Assembly (NCBI RefSeq): GCF_024448715.1
Contig: NZ_JAMOHZ010000008.1
Coordinates: 212,349-276,348 of the forward strand
Direction: 5' to 3'
Source of the DNA: Stutzerimonas stutzeri
Lineage (GTDB): Bacteria; Pseudomonadota; Gammaproteobacteria; Pseudomonadales; Pseudomonadaceae
DNA length: 64,000 nucleotides
Part shown: one piece after another, positions 8,641 to 20,014 of the stretch
Layout of the letters: each line of letters begins with the position of its first letter
Numbering within the stretch: the first letter of the stretch is position 1
The notes under the pieces: generated by a model
Database searches by the model: none
What the model was told of the DNA's origin: nothing
What the model saw: only the letters and a program-made list of their open reading frames with translations
Made by a program: the position numbers and the translations under genes

Positions 8641-8665
8641 ACGGAGCCGAGAGGCTCCGTTTTCG
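8641..8665 (+). terminator. Rho-independent terminator of ettA
   Basis: ACGGAGCC and GGCTCCGT form a perfect 8-bp stem with a GAGA tetraloop, followed by TTTTCG. It starts 11 bases after the ettA stop codon. Confidence 0.9.
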
Positions 8666-8842
8666 TATGGGGTGTCAGCAGCATGAGGCGCACCAGTCGA
8701 TCCGCCCCGGAATTTCTCATGCGCAACATTAATCTCGCCTTGCCTGAACGGTAAGTCGGGCAATAAGTCGCTTTTCATCACAAAAGAAAAAGACGCCTGC
8801 TCGCACCAGAACGAAACATTTCAACTCCGCTCCGCACCTTAA

Positions 8843-10258
<1,416 letters not shown>

Positions 10259-10278
10259 AGGCAGCGGCAAGGAACATT

Positions 10279-10363
10279 GGTGGGCTAACACCGTAGGGTG
10301 GGCTTTACCCACCACGGCGCACACCGGCGCCTGGAATACTGGTGGGCTGAAGCCCACCCTACG
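10279..10363. repeat. REP-like palindromes, cluster A
   Basis: Two units of the family whose core is GGTGGGCTGAAGCCCACC followed by CTACG. One is at 10279-10313, a looser form with ACACCGTAGG between the arms; one is near-perfect at 10341-10363. They lie between the converging gdhA and fpr and may also act as terminators. Confidence 0.75.
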
Positions 10364-10380
10364 ATGCATGTTACTTTTCC

Positions 10381-10404
10381 TTCTAACTTCTAACTTCTAA
10401 CTTC
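10381..10404. repeat. Short tandem heptamer repeat
   Basis: The heptamer TTCTAAC occurs three times in tandem and is followed by a further TTC, just downstream of the fpr stop. It is a likely slippage-prone microsatellite without evident function. Confidence 0.7.
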
Positions 10405-10420
10405 CGGCTTCAGCCGATAC

Positions 10421-11197
10421 CTACCAATAATTTTCCACCGCCACCTGCCCCGGCCTGCGGGTCAACGCTAGGTTGAGGCCACGTGTCTTGAGGATGCTGC
10501 GGGTGTCTTCGATCATCTGCGGGTTGCCGCAAAGCATGATCCGCGAATGCTCGGGTTCCAGCGCTAGATTGGCGGCGCGTTCCAGTTCGCCGCTTTCGAT
10601 CAGGCGAGTGATACGTCCGTTTAGCGCTCCCGGAACGTCTTCGCGGGTAACGACCGGCAAATAAGTCAGTTTCGACCCGAGTCCTTCCAGATAATCACGC
10701 TGCGGCAGCTCATGAATCAGGTCCTGATACGCCAGTTCGGATGCGGTGCGCGCGCTGTAGACGAGGATGATGCGCTCGAAGCGTTGCCAGACGTCGAAGT
10801 CTTGCAAGATCGAAAGAAACGGCGCGACACCGGTGCCGGTCCCTAACAGCCATAGATCGCGACCATCGATGAAGCGATCCAAGGTCAGAAAGCCAAATGC
10901 CTGCTTGTCCACCAGCAGCTCGTCGCCGGGTCTCAAGCGGCTCAGTTCGCTGGTGAATTCGCCATCCGGAACCACGATGGAAAAGAAATCCAAAAACTCG
11001 TCATGTGGCGCCGACACCATGGAATAGGCACGCCAGACGATACTGCCGCTGGATTTGCGCACACCGAGACGGGCGAATTGGCCAGCCGTAAATCTGAAAC
11101 CCGGATCGCGGGTAGTGCGCAGAGTGAACAGACTCGGCGTCAGCGTCTGCACCTCAAGCAGGCGCTGGCGGGTGAACTTCTCTTCGCTGACGGTCAT
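10421..11197 (-). CDS. fpr: Ferredoxin/flavodoxin--NADP+ reductase
   Basis: This FAD enzyme moves electrons between NADPH and ferredoxin or flavodoxin, supporting oxidative-stress defence and iron-sulfur chemistry. The 258-residue length equals that of the Pseudomonas and Azotobacter bacterial-type FPRs. The FAD-binding RAYSMVSAP, NADP-binding GTGTGVAPF and the C-terminal VENYW are all visible. The start has a GGGAG-type ribosome-binding site. It is monocistronic and divergent from rlmG. Control by FinR or SoxR is known in relatives, but I did not identify a site. Confidence 0.94.
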   Translation of the reverse strand: MTVSEEKFTRQRLLEVQTLTPSLFTLRTTRDPGFRFTAGQFARLGVRKSSGSIVWRAYSMVSAPHDEFLDFFSIVVPDGEFTSELSRLRPGDELLVDKQAFGFLTLDRFIDGRDLWLLGTGTGVAPFLSILQDFDVWQRFERIILVYSARTASELAYQDLIHELPQRDYLEGLGSKLTYLPVVTREDVPGALNGRITRLIESGELERAANLALEPEHSRIMLCGNPQMIEDTRSILKTRGLNLALTRRPGQVAVENYW

Positions 11198-11284
11198 ACT
11201 TCGCTCCCTTCACGGACATCTGCGGATTCGCGGGGTTACACCCTTGATACTCCATTCCGACGCCCACAAACACCGCCAGTTCTT

Positions 11285-12412
11285 ATGCCTATTCTCGAAA
11301 CCCCGTACGCCAGTCTCGACCTGATCCGCCAGCCCGAACAACCGAACGAACCGCTACAAGCCTTCGATGCGGCCGACGAGTATCTACTGGCGCAGCTGCA
11401 TGAGCAGGCCTTGCCGACCGATACCCGGATACTGATCCTCAACGATAACTTCGGGGCCCTGGCTTGTTCGCTGGCGCAGCAAGCGCAGGTGACCAGCAGC
11501 GGCGATTCACACCTGGCGTACCTGGCGCTACAGAAGAACCTGCAACGCAACGCGCTGGTTTCGGAAAGCGTGGCCTTCGTGCCAGCCAGCGAAGTCGCGC
11601 AGGGCCCATTCGACCGCGTGCTGATTCGCGTGCCCAAGACCCTGGCCTTGCTGGAAGAGCAGCTGATCCGCCTGCACGGCCAGCTGGCACCGGGCGCACG
11701 TGTGATCGCTACCGCGATGATCAAGCACCTGCCGCGCGCTGCGGGCGATCTGCTGGAGAAATACATCGGCCCGGTGCAGGCCTCGCTTGCAGTGAAAAAG
11801 GCTCGACTGTTGACCGCGACGCCTGCCGACAAACCATCACCACGCTCGCCCTATCCGACCCGTTATCGTCTCGATCAGCCGGGCATCGAACTGATCAACC
11901 ACGCCAACCTGTTCTGCCGCGAGGACCTCGATATCGGCACGCGCGCCTTCCTTCCGCATCTGCCCAAAGCACTCGGCAACCTGCGCGTCGCGGATCTGGG
12001 TTGCGGCAATGGCGTGCTCGGCATCGTCTACGCACTGAGCAATCCGCAGGCGCAGCTGACACTGGTCGACGAGAGTTACATGGCGGTGCAGTCGGCACAA
12101 GAGAACTGGGACGCCATTCTCGGTAACCGTCCGGTCGATATCCGTGCCGGTGACGGGCTGGCCGAACATCCTCCAGAATCGCTGGATCTAGTGTTGTGCA
12201 ATCCACCGTTCCATCAACAACAGGTAGTTGGCGATTTCCTCGCCTGGCGCATGTTTACCCAGGCCAAGGCGGCGCTCGGCAAAGGCGGCGAATTGTGGAT
12301 CGTCGGCAACCGCCACCTCGGCTACCACCTCAAGCTCAAGCGGCTATTCGGAAAGGTCGAGCAGGTCGCGGCGACGCCCAAGTTCGTCATCCTGCGGGCG
12401 ATCAAGGCGTGA
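11285..12412 (+). CDS. rlmG: 23S rRNA (guanine-1835-N2)-methyltransferase
   Basis: This enzyme uses S-adenosylmethionine to methylate G1835 of 23S rRNA. The 375 residues comprise an N-terminal degenerate methyltransferase-like domain (LNDNFGALACSL) and a C-terminal catalytic domain with VADLGCGNGVLGI (SAM-binding) and the N2-guanine motif NPPFHQQ. The opening, DAADEYLLAQL, and overall length match RlmG rather than RsmC. I place the start at the ATG at 11285; an open frame extends 94 codons upstream but overlaps fpr antisense and is unlike the family. It is a single gene with REP elements downstream. Confidence 0.92.
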   Translation: MPILETPYASLDLIRQPEQPNEPLQAFDAADEYLLAQLHEQALPTDTRILILNDNFGALACSLAQQAQVTSSGDSHLAYLALQKNLQRNALVSESVAFVPASEVAQGPFDRVLIRVPKTLALLEEQLIRLHGQLAPGARVIATAMIKHLPRAAGDLLEKYIGPVQASLAVKKARLLTATPADKPSPRSPYPTRYRLDQPGIELINHANLFCREDLDIGTRAFLPHLPKALGNLRVADLGCGNGVLGIVYALSNPQAQLTLVDESYMAVQSAQENWDAILGNRPVDIRAGDGLAEHPPESLDLVLCNPPFHQQQVVGDFLAWRMFTQAKAALGKGGELWIVGNRHLGYHLKLKRLFGKVEQVAATPKFVILRAIKA

Positions 12413-12500
12413 GCGAGGCATCGGTTCGCCTGAGCATCAGCAATTCGCAGCGAGAACAGGCCTTTCCGCGGACACCCAAGAAACACCGGTGTCGCACCAT

Positions 12501-12654
12501 TAGGGTGGGCTAAAGCCCACCCTACCAGACCGCGAGAAGTGCTCCGGAAGTTTGCGTGCCCACGCAGCATCGTAGGTGGGCTTCAGCCCACCAGAAACCG
12601 TATCACTCCATTTTGTGGTGGACTAAAGCGGAACGCCGTCAGGCACACCCTACC
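12501..12654. repeat. REP-like palindromes, cluster B
   Basis: There are three units: a perfect one at 12501-12525 (TAGGGTGGGCTAAAGCCCAC), an inverted one at 12571-12592, and a longer divergent unit at 12616-12654 with GCGGAACGCCGTCAGG between its arms. They fill the 353-base gap between rlmG and the MFS gene, which holds nothing else recognisable. Confidence 0.75.
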
Positions 12655-12765
12655 TAAGCGTCCAACTAGAATCGGTGCGAATAGCGAACGCAGCCGCGTA
12701 ACCCGCGCTGCGTCGGCACGGCTGCGTGCTAATCTGCCCGGCCCTGCCCCGTCCGCGTCTGCCTG

Positions 12766-13992
12766 ATGTCTACCCACGCTAAATTGCTGTTGCGCCATCA
12801 ACGCCCCTTCGTCAAGTTCTGGTTTGCCCGCGTATTCACCGCGAGCGGTTTTCAGATGCTTGCCGTGGCCATCGGCTGGCACATGTACGAGCTGACCGGC
12901 AACGTATTGGACCTGGGCCTGGTCGGGCTGGCCGAATTTTTGCCGCGCGCGCTGTTCATTCTTTGGACCGGGCACGTTGCCGATCGCTTCGACCGTCGTC
13001 GGGTGGCTGCGTTGTGCCAGGGTCTGCAAGGCCTGATCGCCCTGGCGCTCGTGCTGGGCGCCGGTGGGCTCGGCGTGACCCGCGAGATGATCTTCGTGTT
13101 GGCCTTTCTACTCGGCACCGCACGAGCCTTCGAAGGGCCGGCGACTCAGGCGCTGTTGCCGAGCCTGGTGCCGACCCCGCTGTTCCCAGCCGCAGTGGCC
13201 GCCTCGTCCTCCGCGATGCAGACCGCGACCATCGTCGCCCCCGCGCTCGGAGGCTTGCTGTTCGCCATCGGCCCACTGTGGGTCTACGGCCCGGTGGCGC
13301 TGCTCTTTGCCCTCGCCTGCAGTTTGATGCTGAGCCTGCCGAAGCGCCCTGCGCCGCCGAAGCAGACCGGTCCGGCAATGGATAATCTGCTCGCCGGGAT
13401 GCGCTTTATCCGCAGCCGCCCGGATATCTTCGGTGCCATCTCGCTGGATATGTTCGCGGTGCTTCTCGGCGGCGCCACCGCGCTGTTGCCGGTATTTGCC
13501 AAGGACATCCTGCTCACCGGCCCCTGGGGCCTCGGTTTGCTGCGCTCGGCACCCGCAGTGGGCGCGTTGCTAATGTCACTATGGCTGGCGCGTTACCCGA
13601 TCAACCGGCGAGTCGGACGGGTGATGTTCGCCGCCGTTGGGGTGTTCGGTGTCGCCACTATTGCCTTCGGCCTGTCGACTTCGTTCTGGTTGTCGATGGG
13701 TGTGCTGGTAGTTCTTGGCGCGGCGGACATGATCAGCATGGTGATCCGCGGCGCCTTCGTGCAGCTGGAAACGCCCGACGCCATGCGTGGCCGGGTGAGC
13801 GCAGTGAATGGATTGTTCATCGGCGCGTCGAATCAGCTCGGCGAGTTCGAATCCGGCCTCACCGCACACTGGTTCGGCACCGTGCCCGCGGTGGTGATCG
13901 GCGGGGTCGGTACGCTGCTCATCGCCGGCACCTGGATGAAGCTGTTCCCGACCTTGACTAACCGCGACCAGTTGCACCGCGACCTAGATTAG
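12766..13992 (+). CDS. MFS exporter of the EntS family
   Basis: This 408-residue inner-membrane protein is predicted to have 12 transmembrane helices. The loop 2-3 signature GHVADRFDRRRV marks a major facilitator. The overall pattern (VLDLGLVGLAEFLPRALF, GTARAFEGPATQALLPSLV) resembles the MFS_3/EntS group, which exports siderophores and other small molecules by proton antiport. The substrate cannot be told: there are no siderophore genes nearby. It stands alone between two REP clusters. Confidence 0.8.
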   Translation: MSTHAKLLLRHQRPFVKFWFARVFTASGFQMLAVAIGWHMYELTGNVLDLGLVGLAEFLPRALFILWTGHVADRFDRRRVAALCQGLQGLIALALVLGAGGLGVTREMIFVLAFLLGTARAFEGPATQALLPSLVPTPLFPAAVAASSSAMQTATIVAPALGGLLFAIGPLWVYGPVALLFALACSLMLSLPKRPAPPKQTGPAMDNLLAGMRFIRSRPDIFGAISLDMFAVLLGGATALLPVFAKDILLTGPWGLGLLRSAPAVGALLMSLWLARYPINRRVGRVMFAAVGVFGVATIAFGLSTSFWLSMGVLVVLGAADMISMVIRGAFVQLETPDAMRGRVSAVNGLFIGASNQLGEFESGLTAHWFGTVPAVVIGGVGTLLIAGTWMKLFPTLTNRDQLHRDLD

Positions 13993-14073
13993 CGGGCTCA
14001 ACTGCCCCCAACAAACGACGCTTCAAGCGCCTCGTACCCTATCGGCCACACGACAACCTGTTCAACCGCAGAC

Positions 14074-14194
14074 CGTAGGTGGGGCCGCGCGACGCTTCGC
14101 TTCAGCCCACGAATATCACTCCATGGTGGGCTAAAGCCCACCCTACTGGCTGTAGCGTTCCGTGCCACCAATGTAGGGTGGGCTTCAGCCCACC
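14074..14194. repeat. REP-like palindromes, cluster C
   Basis: There are three units: an expanded unit at 14074-14111 with a GC-rich insert, a perfect GGTGGGCTAAAGCCCACC at 14125-14146, and an oppositely oriented perfect unit at 14172-14194. They lie between the converging MFS and paoC-like genes. Confidence 0.75.
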
Positions 14195-14219
14195 AGAGAC
14201 GCTTACAGCTTCCAGCCGT

Positions 14220-16424
14220 CTAGAGCAACTTATCCATAGTGATCGGCAGATCGCGCACGCGCTTGCCAGTGGCGTGGTAAATGGCGTTTGCCACTGCCGC
14301 AGCAACGCCGACGATGCCAATCTCGCCGACGCCCTTGGAGCCGAGCGCGTTGACGATTTCGTCCTTTTCCTCGACGAAAATCACGTCGATCTCGCCAATG
14401 TCGGCGTTCACTGGCACGTGGTATTCGGCCAGGTTGTGGTTCATGTAGCGACCGAGTGTATGATCGATCATGGTCTCCTCGTGCAGCGCCATACCGATGC
14501 CCCAGACCACGCCGCCAACGATCTGGTTACCGGCCGTCTTCGGATTGACGATCCGCCCGGCCGCCACCGCGCTGACCACGCGGCTGACCTTCACCGTGCC
14601 CAGCGATTCGTCCACGCGAACCTCGACGAACACCGCCGAATGCGTGGCGGTGGCGTACTCGTTGCGCTTCTCGCCCGGTTCGACGCGCGCCTCGGCTTCC
14701 AACATGCCACTCACCGCAACGATCTGGCCGACCTCGACGCTCGTTTCTGGAGCCGCTTTCAGGCGCATGTGCCCATCGACGAATTCGACGTCATCGAGTT
14801 TCGCCCCGGTGAACGTCGAAACCGGTGATTGCTGGGCCGCATCCAGTAGTTTCTGCCGGAGCTCTTCGCAGGCCTTCTGCACCGCGCTACCAACCGAAGA
14901 TACCGTGGCCGAACCGCCCTCCAGCGGCGCCTTGGACAGGTTGGAGTCACCCAACCGAAACTCCACCTGCTCCAAGGGCAAGCCCATAGCGGCAGCCGCG
15001 ATCTGAGTCATGACGGTGTAGGTTCCGGTGCCGATATCAGCGGTGGCGCTGCTAACCACCAGCCGCCCGCCAGGCTCCATGCAGGCTTTGGCGCTGGCTG
15101 GCATTTGCATGGCTTCCCAGACGCCGGTCGCCATGCCCCAGCCGATCAGCTGATTGCCGTCGCGCATGCTGCGTGGTTCCATCGAGCGGCGCGACCAGCC
15201 GAAGCGTTCGGCGCCCTGCTCGTAGCATTGACGCAACTCCTTGCTGGAGTAAGGCTTGTCTTCGTTTCCATTGCGCTCGGTGTAGTTTTTCAGGCGCAGC
15301 GCCAGCGGGTCGATGGCCGCCGCGTAGGCCAGTTCGTCCATGGCGCATTCCAGTGCATAGACGCCAATGGTCGCGCCCGGCGCACGCATATCCAGCGGCG
15401 TGTAGACGTCCAGCGGCACCAACTGGTAATCCAGCTTCACGTTGGGGCACTGGTAGAGCATCCCCGACCACTCGACCTCGTGTTCGGTGAAGTCTTCGAA
15501 GGTGGACGTCTGGCCGATAGCCTGGTGGCTCAGCGCCTCTAGCTGTCCGTTGGGCGCTGCGCCGATGGAAAGGCGCTGGATGCTCCGCGGACGGTAGCCG
15601 AAGGTGAACATCTGCTGGCGCTTCAAGGTGACCCGCACCGAGCGCTTGAGCTTCAGCGCCGCCATCACCGCCAGTGGCAATTGATACTGCGGGCGCAGAC
15701 CGGAGCCGAAAGCGCCGCCAACGAAGGGCGAGAGGATGCGAATCTTGCCTTCCATGCCGAACACACCTTCCAGATAGCGCATGCAGTTCTGCACGCCCTG
15801 GGTCTTGTCGTAGATTTCCAGCTTGCCGTCAGGCAGGTAGTGCACGGTGGACGCGTGCGGCTCCATCGGGTTGTGGTGTTCGACCGGCGTGCTGTATTCC
15901 CGATCGAGCTTGAGCATGGCGCCCCGCAACGCACCATCGACATCGCCGCGAGGCGGCGGCACTTCGGCGGGCGCCTTGTGCATCGTTTCCAGCTCGCTCA
16001 GCAGATCGGTGCGATGCGGCTCTGACGCGTATTCCACACGCACCAGACTGCCGGCGTGACGCGCCAGCTCAAGGTTTTCCGCCACTACCAGCGCGATCGG
16101 CTGGCCGCTGTAGAGGATGCGATCGTTGAACAACGGGCGAAACGGCGAGCCATCGGCCGCATCTTCATCCTCGTAGGGCTTGTCGTAGCTGGCAATCGGC
16201 GGACGGTTCTGATGGGTCAGTACCAACGCCACACCGGGTACGGCCTCCGCCGCGCTCGCGTCAATGCTGACGATCCGCCCACGGGCGATGCTGCTGTTGA
16301 CCACGCTGCCATAGAGCAGTCCAGGCACGTGGAACTCGCTGGCGTAGCGCGCCTGACCGGTGACTTTGAGCGGGCCGTCGACGCGGTCGACAGGTTGGCC
16401 GAACGGGGAATTGGCTGGCGTCAT
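14220..16424 (-). CDS. Molybdopterin-binding subunit of a PaoC-like aldehyde oxidoreductase
   Basis: This is the large catalytic subunit (734 residues) of a xanthine-oxidase-family heterotrimer. It carries the molybdenum cofactor and oxidises aldehydes to acids, or related hydroxylations. Family landmarks are [13 protein letters not shown], the promiscuous-substrate segment around [13 protein letters not shown], and the active-site glutamate in [11 protein letters not shown] near the C-terminus. The start overlaps the FAD-subunit stop as ATGA, so the three genes form one operon in the order FeS, FAD, Mo subunit, as in E. coli paoABC (yagTSR). The true substrate is unknown. No PaoD/XdhC-type cofactor-insertion chaperone is next to it. 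Confidence 0.88.
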   Translation of the reverse strand: MTPANSPFGQPVDRVDGPLKVTGQARYASEFHVPGLLYGSVVNSSIARGRIVSIDASAAEAVPGVALVLTHQNRPPIASYDKPYEDEDAADGSPFRPLFNDRILYSGQPIALVVAENLELARHAGSLVRVEYASEPHRTDLLSELETMHKAPAEVPPPRGDVDGALRGAMLKLDREYSTPVEHHNPMEPHASTVHYLPDGKLEIYDKTQGVQNCMRYLEGVFGMEGKIRILSPFVGGAFGSGLRPQYQLPLAVMAALKLKRSVRVTLKRQQMFTFGYRPRSIQRLSIGAAPNGQLEALSHQAIGQTSTFEDFTEHEVEWSGMLYQCPNVKLDYQLVPLDVYTPLDMRAPGATIGVYALECAMDELAYAAAIDPLALRLKNYTERNGNEDKPYSSKELRQCYEQGAERFGWSRRSMEPRSMRDGNQLIGWGMATGVWEAMQMPASAKACMEPGGRLVVSSATADIGTGTYTVMTQIAAAAMGLPLEQVEFRLGDSNLSKAPLEGGSATVSSVGSAVQKACEELRQKLLDAAQQSPVSTFTGAKLDDVEFVDGHMRLKAAPETSVEVGQIVAVSGMLEAEARVEPGEKRNEYATATHSAVFVEVRVDESLGTVKVSRVVSAVAAGRIVNPKTAGNQIVGGVVWGIGMALHEETMIDHTLGRYMNHNLAEYHVPVNADIGEIDVIFVEEKDEIVNALGSKGVGEIGIVGVAAAVANAIYHATGKRVRDLPITMDKLL

Positions 16425-17407
16425 CGGGCGGCTCCTTTGGCGGCGTCGGTCAGGGCACGAACGATGGCGCGTCGGGCCAGTTCGATCTTGAAGGCGTTGT
16501 GCTCGAAGCCGCTGGCGCCTTCGAGAAGAATGTCGGCGGCGGCAGAAAATGCGGCTTCGTCCGCCGGTTCGCCAGTCAACGCCGCTTCGGCTTCGGCTTT
16601 GCGCCAGGGTTTGTGTGCCACCCCGCCGAGGGCGATGCGCGCGCCGCGAATGCCGGTAGCGTCGACGTCCAGCGCCGCGGCTACCGAAACCAGCGCAAAG
16701 GCGTAGGAGGCGCGGTCGCGCAGCTTGAGATAACAGCTGTGACCGGCGAAGCCCTGCGGCGGCAGCTCGACGGCGGTAATCAACTCACCATCGACCAGGG
16801 TGTTGTCACGTTCCGGCTCATCACCAGGCAAGCGGTGGAAATCGGCGAAGGCGATACGCCGCTCGCCTTGCGGCCCTTGCACATGCACCACCGCCTCCAG
16901 CGCGGTCATTGCCACACACATATCGGACGGATGCACCGCAATGCAGGCGTCGCTGTGGCCGAGAATCGCGTGGATGCGGTTGAGGCCATTGCGCGCCGAA
17001 CAGCCGCTGCCCGGCTCACGTTTGTTGCACGGCGTGGTGCTGTCGTAGAAGTAATAGCAGCGGGTGCGCTGCAGCAGGTTGCCGCCGGTGGTAGCCATGT
17101 TGCGCAGCTGCGGCGAGGCGCCGGCAAGTATCGCCTGGGACAGCAGCGGATAGCGCTGTTCCACCAGCGGATGCCAAGCCAGATCGGCATTGCTCACCAG
17201 CGCACCGATGCGCAGGCCGCCGTCGGCGGTTTCCTCGATGTCGGCCAATGGCAGGCGGGTAATGTCGATCAGCTGGGTCGGACGGGTGACGTTTTCCTTC
17301 ATCAGGTCGAGCAGATTGGTGCCGCCGGCGATGTAGCGGCTGTCCGGGCGGAACTGGCCGATGGCTTCATCGACGCTGGCCGGGCGGGCATAGCTGAAGG
17401 GATTCAT
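16421..17407 (-). CDS. FAD-binding subunit of a PaoB-like aldehyde oxidoreductase
   Basis: This 328-residue middle subunit transfers electrons from the iron-sulfur subunit to FAD. The FAD-binding motifs [12 protein letters not shown] and [11 protein letters not shown] are visible. An insert with Cys117, Cys127, Cys136 and Cys155 ([22 protein letters not shown]) matches the extra [4Fe-4S] site of PaoB-type subunits, which distinguishes it from ordinary xanthine dehydrogenase FAD subunits. It overlaps both neighbours by 4 bases. The electron acceptor is unknown. Confidence 0.88.
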   Translation of the reverse strand: MNPFSYARPASVDEAIGQFRPDSRYIAGGTNLLDLMKENVTRPTQLIDITRLPLADIEETADGGLRIGALVSNADLAWHPLVEQRYPLLSQAILAGASPQLRNMATTGGNLLQRTRCYYFYDSTTPCNKREPGSGCSARNGLNRIHAILGHSDACIAVHPSDMCVAMTALEAVVHVQGPQGERRIAFADFHRLPGDEPERDNTLVDGELITAVELPPQGFAGHSCYLKLRDRASYAFALVSVAAALDVDATGIRGARIALGGVAHKPWRKAEAEAALTGEPADEAAFSAAADILLEGASGFEHNAFKIELARRAIVRALTDAAKGAAR

Positions 17408-17937
17408 GGCGTCACCTCCTGCGCGCCGGCGAGGCGTTCGCGCGTCTCGGGCGTCGCCTCTTCGATGGCCGCGAGAATGTTCGGGTAGGCACCGCAGCGG
17501 CAGATATTGCCGCTCATTTGTTCGCGCACCTCGTCGCGGGTCTGCGCACGGCCTTCAGCGACCAGCGCCACCGCGGAGCAGATCTGCCCCGGCGTGCAGT
17601 AGCCGCACTGGAAGGCATCGTGTTTGACGAAAGCGGCTTGCATGGGATGCAACGCCTCGCCCTGCGCCAGCCCTTCGATGGTGGTCAGCTCAGCGCCGTC
17701 GTGCATCACCGCCAGAGTCAGGCAACTGTTGATCCGCTTGCCATCGAGCAGCACCGTACAGGCGCCACATTGACCATGGTCACAGCCCTTTTTGGTGCCG
17801 GTCAGGGCCAGCTGTTCACGCAGCAGATCGAGCAGCGTGGTCCACGGGTAGACCTCGACCTGTCGACTCTGCCCATTGAGTTGAAGGGTGATCGAGCAGG
17901 CGGCGATGCCCCCTGCGTTGGAAGCGTTTTCGCTCAT
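17404..17937 (-). CDS. [2Fe-2S] subunit of a PaoA-like aldehyde oxidoreductase
   Basis: This small subunit (177 residues) carries two [2Fe-2S] clusters. The N-terminal plant-ferredoxin fold has Cys52, 57, 60 and 72 ([11 protein letters not shown]), and the helical domain has Cys111, 114, 146 and 148 (CGYC, CRC). E. coli PaoA is about 50 residues longer and has a twin-arginine export signal. Here the N-terminus ([15 protein letters not shown]) has none, so the complex is probably cytoplasmic. It is the first gene of the operon; regulation is unknown. Confidence 0.9.
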   Translation of the reverse strand: MSENASNAGGIAACSITLQLNGQSRQVEVYPWTTLLDLLREQLALTGTKKGCDHGQCGACTVLLDGKRINSCLTLAVMHDGAELTTIEGLAQGEALHPMQAAFVKHDAFQCGYCTPGQICSAVALVAEGRAQTRDEVREQMSGNICRCGAYPNILAAIEEATPETRERLAGAQEVTP

Positions 17938-18424
17938 GACAGCCTCACGGTTTGAAGGGCATCCGGCACCTGTTCTAAGCAGATTCGCCGGAGACCTCAG
18001 GCATTTGGTGCGCTGTCCCTGCGTCTAGGGGTACGACTGCCAAGGGGAAAAAATCGTTCAGCCGGGTAGCGTGCGAAGCGCCGTATGGGAAGTGGGAATT
18101 AGCAGGCGTGGCGAGCGCAATATTCGATCGCTGATCCGCGTGACGGCGCTGATGGGTTACGTGCGTTCGGCCAAGGCGTTCTTTTTGTAGCAGCGCCGCT
18201 TCATTCATCCTACGAGACGGTGTACAGCCTGTTCGCTGGCTAGGGCGAAGTAAGTACTGACGCGACGATGAATCTGCCGCGCAATTCAACCCGCCGCGGC
18301 GCCAGTGTAAGATGCGCGGCTTTTGCGGGCAGCACCCGGATAGGCTTTGCTGTAGCGAACAAGCTGCTCACAGAAGCGGCAAACCCAACCGCCAGATCAA
18401 CGACCGGCAACAAGAGGATTGACC
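17938..18424. other. Divergent intergenic region, no gene recognised
   Basis: About 490 bases separate the divergent oxidoreductase operon and the purine permease. A 104-codon minus frame (17975-18289) has no family resemblance or good ribosome-binding site and I leave it uncalled. No purine riboswitch fold or REP unit was recognised. The promoters of both operons must lie here. Confidence 0.4.
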
Positions 18425-19720
18425 ATGCTGGAGAAGCTGTTTCAACTCAAGGCGCATAACACCAACGTGCGCACCGAGATGCTGGCCGGTCTCACCACCT
18501 TTCTGACCATGGCTTACATTCTGTTCGTCAATCCGAGCATCCTCGCTGAAACGGGCATGGACCATGGTGCGGTGTTCGTCGCTACCTGTCTGGCGGCCGC
18601 CATCGGTTCGGCCATCATGGGCCTGCTGGCCAACTATCCGATCGCGCTGGCGCCGGGCATGGGTCTGAATGCGTTCTTTACCTACACCGTGGTGCTGACC
18701 ATGGGTTACACCTGGCAGACTGCGCTGGGCGCGGTATTTCTCTCCGGCGCGATTTTCTTCCTGCTGTCGATTTTCAAGATTCGCGAGTGGATCATTCACA
18801 GCATTCCGCTGGCACTGCGCTCAGGCATCGCCGCCGGTATCGGCTTATTTCTGGCAATCATTGCGCTGAAGAATGCGGGCATCGTTGTCGATAATCCTGC
18901 GACGCTCGTAGGCCTCGGCGACCTAACTGCGGGCGGACCGCTGCTGGCCTGCCTGGGCTTTTTCCTGATCGCCGCGCTGGCCTACCGTCAGGTCACCGGC
19001 GCGGTGATGATTGGCATTCTGGTCGTTACCGGCCTGTCGATATTGCTCGGTCTGTCCGAGCTGAGCGGCGTGGTCTCGATGCCGCCGTCGCTTATGCCGA
19101 CGCTGCTTCAACTCGACATTGCCGGCGCGCTGGACATCGGCCTGCTCAGCGTCATCTTCGCCTTCCTTTTCGTCGATCTGTTCGACACTTCCGGTACCTT
19201 GATCGGCGTGGCGCAGAAGGCCAATCTACTGGACAAAGACGGTAAGATGCCGCGCCTGGGCCGCGCGCTACTGGCCGACAGCACCGCGACCATGGCTGGC
19301 GCTGCGCTGGGTACCTCAACCACCACCAGCTATATTGAATCCGCAGCTGGCATCAGTGCCGGCGGGCGCACCGGCCTGACCGCCTGCGTGGTCGCCCTGC
19401 TGTTCCTGCTCAGCCTGTTCTTCGCGCCGCTGGCCGGCGCAGTACCGGCCTATGCGACCGCGCCGGCGCTGTTGTTCGTCGCGGTGCTGATGATGAGCAG
19501 CCTGGCCAATATCGACTGGGATGACCTCACCGTCGCCGCGCCGGTGGTCATCGCCGCGCTGGCTATGCCGCTGACCTTCTCCATCGCCAACGGTATCGCT
19601 TTCGGCTTCATCGCCTGGACCGCGATCAAGCTGCTCGCAGGCCGCTGGCGTGACCTGAGTCCGGCGATGTGGATTCTGTCGATCCTGTTCGTGATCAAGC
19701 TGGGCTTCTTTAACGGCTGA
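18425..19720 (+). CDS. Purine permease, AzgA-type NCS2 family
   Basis: This 431-residue, multi-spanning proton symporter is for purine bases (adenine, guanine or hypoxanthine, as AdeP and GhxP in E. coli). Family signatures are ITxx-type NVRTEMLAGLTTFLTMAYI at the N-terminus, APGMGLNAFF, FLFVDLFDTSGTLIGVA and GTSTTTSYIESAAGI. The ATG at 18425 follows an AAGAGG ribosome-binding site. Exact base specificity cannot be read from the sequence. REP cluster D follows it. Confidence 0.88.
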   Translation: MLEKLFQLKAHNTNVRTEMLAGLTTFLTMAYILFVNPSILAETGMDHGAVFVATCLAAAIGSAIMGLLANYPIALAPGMGLNAFFTYTVVLTMGYTWQTALGAVFLSGAIFFLLSIFKIREWIIHSIPLALRSGIAAGIGLFLAIIALKNAGIVVDNPATLVGLGDLTAGGPLLACLGFFLIAALAYRQVTGAVMIGILVVTGLSILLGLSELSGVVSMPPSLMPTLLQLDIAGALDIGLLSVIFAFLFVDLFDTSGTLIGVAQKANLLDKDGKMPRLGRALLADSTATMAGAALGTSTTTSYIESAAGISAGGRTGLTACVVALLFLLSLFFAPLAGAVPAYATAPALLFVAVLMMSSLANIDWDDLTVAAPVVIAALAMPLTFSIANGIAFGFIAWTAIKLLAGRWRDLSPAMWILSILFVIKLGFFNG

Positions 19721-19734
19721 GGTCTTTTCTTAGC

Positions 19735-19838
19735 GGTGGGCTGAAGCCCACCCTACAGCGGTTCGGTGGGTTGAAGCGGAACGCCGCCCAGCCCAGGGTA
19801 CTGAGTGCGGAAAATCGTAGGGTGGGCTTCAGCCCACC
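19735..19838. repeat. REP-like palindromes, cluster D
   Basis: There are three units: perfect at 19735-19756, an expanded divergent unit at 19765-19801 with GCGGAACGCCGCCCAGCC (compare cluster B), and perfect but inverted at 19816-19838. They are downstream of the permease and just before a trmA promoter. Confidence 0.75.
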
Positions 19839-19868
19839 AGACCGGGCGAAAACACGAAGGCGCGGCCC

Positions 19869-19897
19869 CTGACAACTAGTGTTGGCGACCGTACAAT
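19869..19897 (+). promoter_or_regulatory. Candidate sigma-70 promoter of trmA
   Basis: CTGACA (19869-19874) and TACAAT (19892-19897) are separated by 17 bases. The leader to the trmA start would be about 110 bases. Confidence 0.45.
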
Positions 19898-20014
19898 CCG
19901 CGCCCACCATTTGCGTAGGGTAGACGACCCCTTCTTCATTCACTTTCCATGGGTAACGGTGGATGGATGAAGCGTCAGCCACCCTCCGATTTACCTATCA
20001 CTCCAAGAGTTTCC

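Noticed and set aside
10381..10404. TTCTAAC tandem repeat as a CRISPR or phase-variation element
   Set aside because: There are only three contiguous heptamers without spacers, downstream of a gene end and not in a promoter or coding frame.
17975..18289. 104-codon minus frame in the gap before the purine permease
   Set aside because: There is no recognisable family or good initiation signal and the composition is unlike a protein.
17938..18424. Purine riboswitch upstream of the permease
   Set aside because: I could not find the conserved loop and junction sequences of that fold.
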